NCBI GenBank assembly: GCA_020687605.1 | Contig: JAJEQY010000006.1 | Coordinates: 1 to 64,000, forward strand | Direction: 5' to 3' | Origin: Intestinimonas aquisgranensis | GTDB lineage: Bacteria; Bacillota; Clostridia; Oscillospirales; Oscillospiraceae | DNA: 64,000 bases | Shown here: positions 60,622 through 64,000 of the stretch, piece by piece | How positions within the stretch are numbered: the first letter of the stretch is position 1 | Layout: every line of letters starts with the position of its first letter | The notes under the pieces: model-generated | The model's database searches: none | The model's input: only the letters and a program-made list of their open reading frames with translations | What the model was told of the DNA's origin: nothing | Translations under genes and position numbers: made by a program

Positions 60622-61647
60622 TTAACAGATGAACATGGCGTCTCCGAAGGAGAAGAACCGGTATTTCTCCCGGACCGCCTCCTCATAGGCTGCCAGGATG
60701 TGCTCCCGCCCGGCCAGAGCCGAGACCAGCATCACTAAGGTGGACTCCGGTAGGTGGAAGTTGGTGATCAGAGCATCCAGCACCTTGAACCGGTAGCCGG
60801 GGTAGATGTAGATATTGGTCCAACCGGCGGACTCCTTCAGGGTGCCGTCCTCGGCGGCCCAGGACTCGATGGTGCGGCAGGAGGTGGTACCCACACAGAT
60901 CACCCGTCCCCCCTTCCGGCGGGTCTCGTTGATGGTCTCCGCCGTCTCTTTGGAGATCATGCAGTACTCCGAGTGCATCTCATGGTCGGTGATCTCCTCC
61001 TCCTTCACGGGCCGGAAGGTGCCCAGGCCCACATGGAGGGTCACATAGGCCAGGGAGACCCCCATGGCCTGGATCTGCTCCAGCAGCTCCTTGGTGAAGT
61101 GGAGTCCGGCGGTAGGGGCTGCCGCCGATCCCACCTCACGGGAGTATAGCGTCTGATAGCGTTCCGGGTCCTGAAGCTCCGCCTTGATGTAGGGCGGCAG
61201 GGGCATCTTGCCCAGCTGCTCCAGCAGCTCCAGGAAAATGCCGTCGTAGTGGAAGCGGACCAGCCGGTTGCCGCCTTCCAGAGTCTCGGTGACCTCAGCG
61301 GTGAGCAGCCCGTCACCGAAGGAGAGCTTCGTTCCCGGCTTCATCTTCTTGCCCGGCCGGACCAAGCACTCCCATGTCTTGTCCCCCTTGTCGTTGAGGA
61401 GCAGCACCTCCGCCGCGCCGCCACCGGGCTCCCGGTGGCCCAGCAGCCGGGCAGGCAGCACCCGGGAGTCATTGAGCACCAGGCAGTCGCCGGGGCGCAG
61501 CAGACTGGGCAGATCATAAAAGTGCATGTGCTTCACTGCGCCGGTATTCTTGTCCAGCACCATCAGCCGGGACCCATCCCGACGGTCCAGCGGTGTCTGG
61601 GCGATGAGCTCCTGGGGCAGATCATAGTAAAAATCTGATGTCTTCAA
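60622..61647 (-). CDS. queA: S-adenosylmethionine:tRNA ribosyltransferase-isomerase
   Basis: 341 residues. Begins FYYDLPQELIAQTPLDRRDGSRL with later GGAAEVLLLN, PTAGLHFTKELLEQI, TLHVGLGTFRPV and YRFKVLDALITNFHLPESTL, all QueA signatures. It transfers the ribosyl part of AdoMet to preQ1 in tRNA, making epoxyqueuosine. tgt, usually next to it, is not in the window on either side. Confidence 0.97.
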   Translation of the reverse strand: MKTSDFYYDLPQELIAQTPLDRRDGSRLMVLDKNTGAVKHMHFYDLPSLLRPGDCLVLNDSRVLPARLLGHREPGGGAAEVLLLNDKGDKTWECLVRPGKKMKPGTKLSFGDGLLTAEVTETLEGGNRLVRFHYDGIFLELLEQLGKMPLPPYIKAELQDPERYQTLYSREVGSAAAPTAGLHFTKELLEQIQAMGVSLAYVTLHVGLGTFRPVKEEEITDHEMHSEYCMISKETAETINETRRKGGRVICVGTTSCRTIESWAAEDGTLKESAGWTNIYIYPGYRFKVLDALITNFHLPESTLVMLVSALAGREHILAAYEEAVREKYRFFSFGDAMFIC

Positions 61648-61675
61648 ATCAAGTTCCCGCTTTCCTTGTCATTTG

Positions 61676-63316
61676 TCAACCCACCGTAACGTCGGTGAAA
61701 TAGAAGGTCAGAATATCGATGTAATCCATACCCCGCAATGCCATGGCACGGGCACCCTGCTGGCTCATACCCACGTTGTGGCCATAGCCGGAGCCGGTAA
61801 AGGTGACGCTGCTCCCGGAGGAGGTGGAAGAGGAGCTCCCCAGGATCTCCGTACCAGAAGCCGTCGCTACATATGGAGTCCCGGAGATGGCACTCACAGT
61901 GCCGTCTCCGTTGACCACATACGCTCCGCTGACGGAGCTCAGGGTATCGGAGGTGCCATTGACATAATAGCTGTTGCTGCCGCTGCCGCCGCCCACCGTA
62001 AAGCGGTTGGAGCGCAGGCTAAACCAGATCCGCAGGGTCTCCGGGCCGAAGGACCACTTCTTTCCGTTGGAGTCCACAAAGGTAATGGTCTTGGGGTTCC
62101 CCGTCTCACTGAGCTCCGCCACATAGGCGTCTACGATGGTTCCGCAGTTATAGCCCTTGCTCTGGAGCTTGGAGGCGATCTCAGATTTGGAGACAGTGAC
62201 CGTCCAGTTGTACTGGGAGATGCTGTCGGCCAGGTCGGCCTCATAGGGATCGATGACCCCCTTGAGGTGGGGCAGATTGGCGGTGGAGTCCCAGATGTTC
62301 CGTACATCCTCGGTGGCACCGCCATCGCTGGCCGAATAGTAGGTGACGGCCGGCTTGCCCTGGTAGCGCACATACTCTCCCGCCGTCTCCTCCACGGCCT
62401 GATCGGTCCGGTCATTGGCCAGGTTCAGACCCTGATACATCTGGCAGTGGGTGTTGTTGCATACATCGAAGCCGCTGCTGGCATGGCTGGAGGAGATGGT
62501 GGCGGCGTAGGTCCTGGCACACACTGCCTGGGCCTTCAGGGCCTCCAGGGGCCAGGTGTTGTTCATCTCGTAGGGCAGAACACCCTTGATATAGTCCTCC
62601 AGATCCACAATATTGATGACGGTGATGTTCCCGCCGCTGCGGCGGTACTGGAATCCGCCATAATAGCGATAGCCCTTAAACCAGGTGACCGTCTTGACGC
62701 TGTCATCCAAGCCGGGCTGGATGCCCAGGCTGTACCCCTGTCCTCCGTCAAACTGAAAGATCGGTTTTCCCGTCTTGGTGACCACCACTGTCACAGCGTA
62801 GCCGCTGGTACCTACCACCGTGGCATTGGAAAGGCCCAGTGCAGTCTGGGCTGAGAGTGCCTCCTCCTTGCTGGTGTAGGCACCCACCCGCACATAGTAT
62901 GTCCCCTCGATCCAGGCAGGAAACCCATTGCTCACCGTCGATGCAGCGGTCTGGGCCTCCTCGAAGCTGGTATAAGTTGTGGGGAGCTGGAGGTGAAAAC
63001 AGCCCACCATCACCGAACCGGTACCGTCCACATAATTCCCGCCGGAGAGGGTAACATTCTGGGTCTTGACCACGGAGATCTGGGTCTCTGAAGAGCTTCC
63101 CAACTGGTGGAAGGTCAGATCGTCGTCATACCAGCCGAAGCGGTAGCCGTTCCCCACGCTGTTTTCCAGGTTGGCACCCGGCAGTGCGGTGCTGCCGTAA
63201 AAGAGACCCACACGCAGGGTTTCCTTTGTCTCAGAACCCGCGGCGAAGGTCACACACCCGATACAGAGGGCGGCAGCCAGGAAGACTGCTGCAAATCGAA
63301 TCAAACTTTTGCCCAT
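61676..63316 (-). CDS. SpoIID/LytB-domain secreted protein
   Basis: 546 residues. Signal peptide SLIRFAAVFLAAALCIGCVTFAAG. A SPOR-like segment (YYVRVGAYTSKEEALSAQTAL) lies about 140-180. The SpoIID domain follows: LEDYIKGVLPYEM, LEALKAQAVCARTYA, TYYSASDGGATED and, near the end, GSGYGHNVGMSQQGARAMA. SpoIID is a lytic transglycosylase in engulfment; this longer version is probably a related wall hydrolase or the LytB amidase enhancer type. The domain order (SPOR before SpoIID) is seen in Clostridia. Confidence 0.88.
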   Translation of the reverse strand: MGKSLIRFAAVFLAAALCIGCVTFAAGSETKETLRVGLFYGSTALPGANLENSVGNGYRFGWYDDDLTFHQLGSSSETQISVVKTQNVTLSGGNYVDGTGSVMVGCFHLQLPTTYTSFEEAQTAASTVSNGFPAWIEGTYYVRVGAYTSKEEALSAQTALGLSNATVVGTSGYAVTVVVTKTGKPIFQFDGGQGYSLGIQPGLDDSVKTVTWFKGYRYYGGFQYRRSGGNITVINIVDLEDYIKGVLPYEMNNTWPLEALKAQAVCARTYAATISSSHASSGFDVCNNTHCQMYQGLNLANDRTDQAVEETAGEYVRYQGKPAVTYYSASDGGATEDVRNIWDSTANLPHLKGVIDPYEADLADSISQYNWTVTVSKSEIASKLQSKGYNCGTIVDAYVAELSETGNPKTITFVDSNGKKWSFGPETLRIWFSLRSNRFTVGGGSGSNSYYVNGTSDTLSSVSGAYVVNGDGTVSAISGTPYVATASGTEILGSSSSTSSGSSVTFTGSGYGHNVGMSQQGARAMALRGMDYIDILTFYFTDVTVG

Positions 63317-63569
63317 GAGGAAGCTCCATTTCTGCGAATTAGCGGTTTACATTGGAAAAGAATTGTGCTACACTATCGGAAATACCCTCCGCGTCCCCCC
63401 AAAAAGGGCCCGGGCATCTTCTCGCATGCCACGGAACGCGCGGATACAGGAGACATTATAGTACAAAACCCGACACCATTGCAACCGCCGTTTTTCCGGC
63501 GGACAGGCAAGTTGGGAGCTTTTCCCGGATAGAATACGGGTGAGCGTACGATAAATGGAGGTCTGCGGC

Positions 63570-64000
63570 ATGGAAAAATACAAGGTTGGCGTGATCGGCG
63601 GTACTGGCATGGTTGGCCAGCGCTTTGTGACTCTGATGGAGAACCACCCCTGGTTCGAACTGGCAGTCATTGCGGCCAGTCCCCGCTCCGCTGGCAAGAC
63701 CTATGAAGAGGCCGTGGGTGGGCGTTGGGCCATGGATACCCCCATCCCCCAGCAGGCCAAAAACATGGTGGTCATGAACGCTGAAGCTGACGTGGAGAAG
63801 ATCGCCTCTATGGTTGACTTCGTCTTCTCCGCCGTTGATATGAAGAAAGAGGAGATCAAGGCTCTTGAGGAGGCCTACGCCCGCCATGAGTGTCCGGTGA
63901 TCTCCAACAATTCCGCCCACCGCTGGACGGAGGATGTTCCCATGGTCATCCCTGAGGTGAACCCGGAGCATATCAAAGTAATAGAGGCACAACGAAAGCG
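63570..64000 (+). CDS. asd: Aspartate-semialdehyde dehydrogenase (5' part)
   Basis: First 143 residues or so; the window ends inside the gene. The NADP-binding glycine loop VGVIGGTGMVGQRFV is followed by VDFVFSAVDM and ISNNSAHRW; the catalytic Cys is expected just outside. It reduces aspartyl phosphate to the semialdehyde for lysine, threonine and methionine. TGGAGG precedes the ATG. Upstream (63317-63569) I see no riboswitch that I can name. Confidence 0.93.
   Translation, partial: MEKYKVGVIGGTGMVGQRFVTLMENHPWFELAVIAASPRSAGKTYEEAVGGRWAMDTPIPQQAKNMVVMNAEADVEKIASMVDFVFSAVDMKKEEIKALEEAYARHECPVISNNSAHRWTEDVPMVIPEVNPEHIKVIEAQRK

Noticed and set aside
63317..63569. A riboswitch or T-box before asd
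   Set aside because: I found no T-box motif or lysine-riboswitch landmark that I could support; only short GC-rich stems.

Overview
The window looks like the chromosome of a GC-rich, spore-forming, low-GC-phylum gut Clostridium, most plausibly Oscillospiraceae (Flavonifractor/Pseudoflavonifractor-like). The reasons are spoVAD/spoVAE and a SpoIID-type protein, AddAB instead of RecBCD, a T-box leader on leuA, NrdR, a dgt-dnaG-rpoD cluster and S-layer-homology proteins. The genus is inferred from gene content and style, not from a database search.

Left part (1-23117): a tandem array of integrative mobilizable elements stacked at the 3' end of guaA. An 11-base core (ATTCCCACTCG, the last codons of guaA on the other strand) recurs at 407-417, 15065-15075 and 23107-23117. 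It delimits the right end of one element (1-417, cut by the window edge), element 1 (about 418-15075) and element 2 (about 15076-23117). Elements 1 and 2 share one backbone: a divergent Xre-type regulator on the + strand, then xis, a tyrosine integrase, a ribbon-helix-helix/MobC-like protein and a RepA-like ATPase on the - strand, followed by an iteron-like palindrome. Paired 11-base repeats near the ends look like integrase arm sites.

The cargo differs. Element 1 carries an AT-rich defence operon: a small HTH protein, a type IIG-like restriction-modification fusion, a second adenine methyltransferase, an OLD-family ATPase/nuclease and a UvrD-like helicase. The last two together resemble Gabija. 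The operon has a consensus sigma-A promoter with a palindrome in its spacer. Next to it lie a SLOG-domain gene and a divergent Xre regulator sharing a three-half-site operator. Element 2 carries a MobV/Pre-type relaxase and an arsenic operon (arsR, ArsP-like permease, thioredoxin-like protein, arsC) with three ArsR-box-like inverted repeats, plus an unexplained cluster of five perfect hairpins near its left end. Element 1 has no visible relaxase, so element 2 might mobilise it in trans.

Right part (23105-64000): core chromosome. It holds nucleotide synthesis (guaA, carA-carB, guaB), a metallophosphoesterase, an SLH surface protein, a DUF421/DUF4363 pair, an SLH-bearing 5'-nucleotidase, nrdR, a 36-residue charged protein, a Gly-Pro-Thr collagen-like protein, leuA with promoter and T-box, a Bax-inhibitor-1 family membrane protein, tRNA-Gln(CTG), a NUDIX hydrolase, dgt-dnaG-rpoD, a YigZ protein, hflX, a flavin reductase, rpmE, addB-addA, an acyl-ACP thioesterase with a zinc-ribbon protein, spoVAD-spoVAE, queA, a SpoIID/LytB protein, and the start of asd at the window edge. 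Many genes are separated by clear hairpin terminators, several of them shared by convergent genes.
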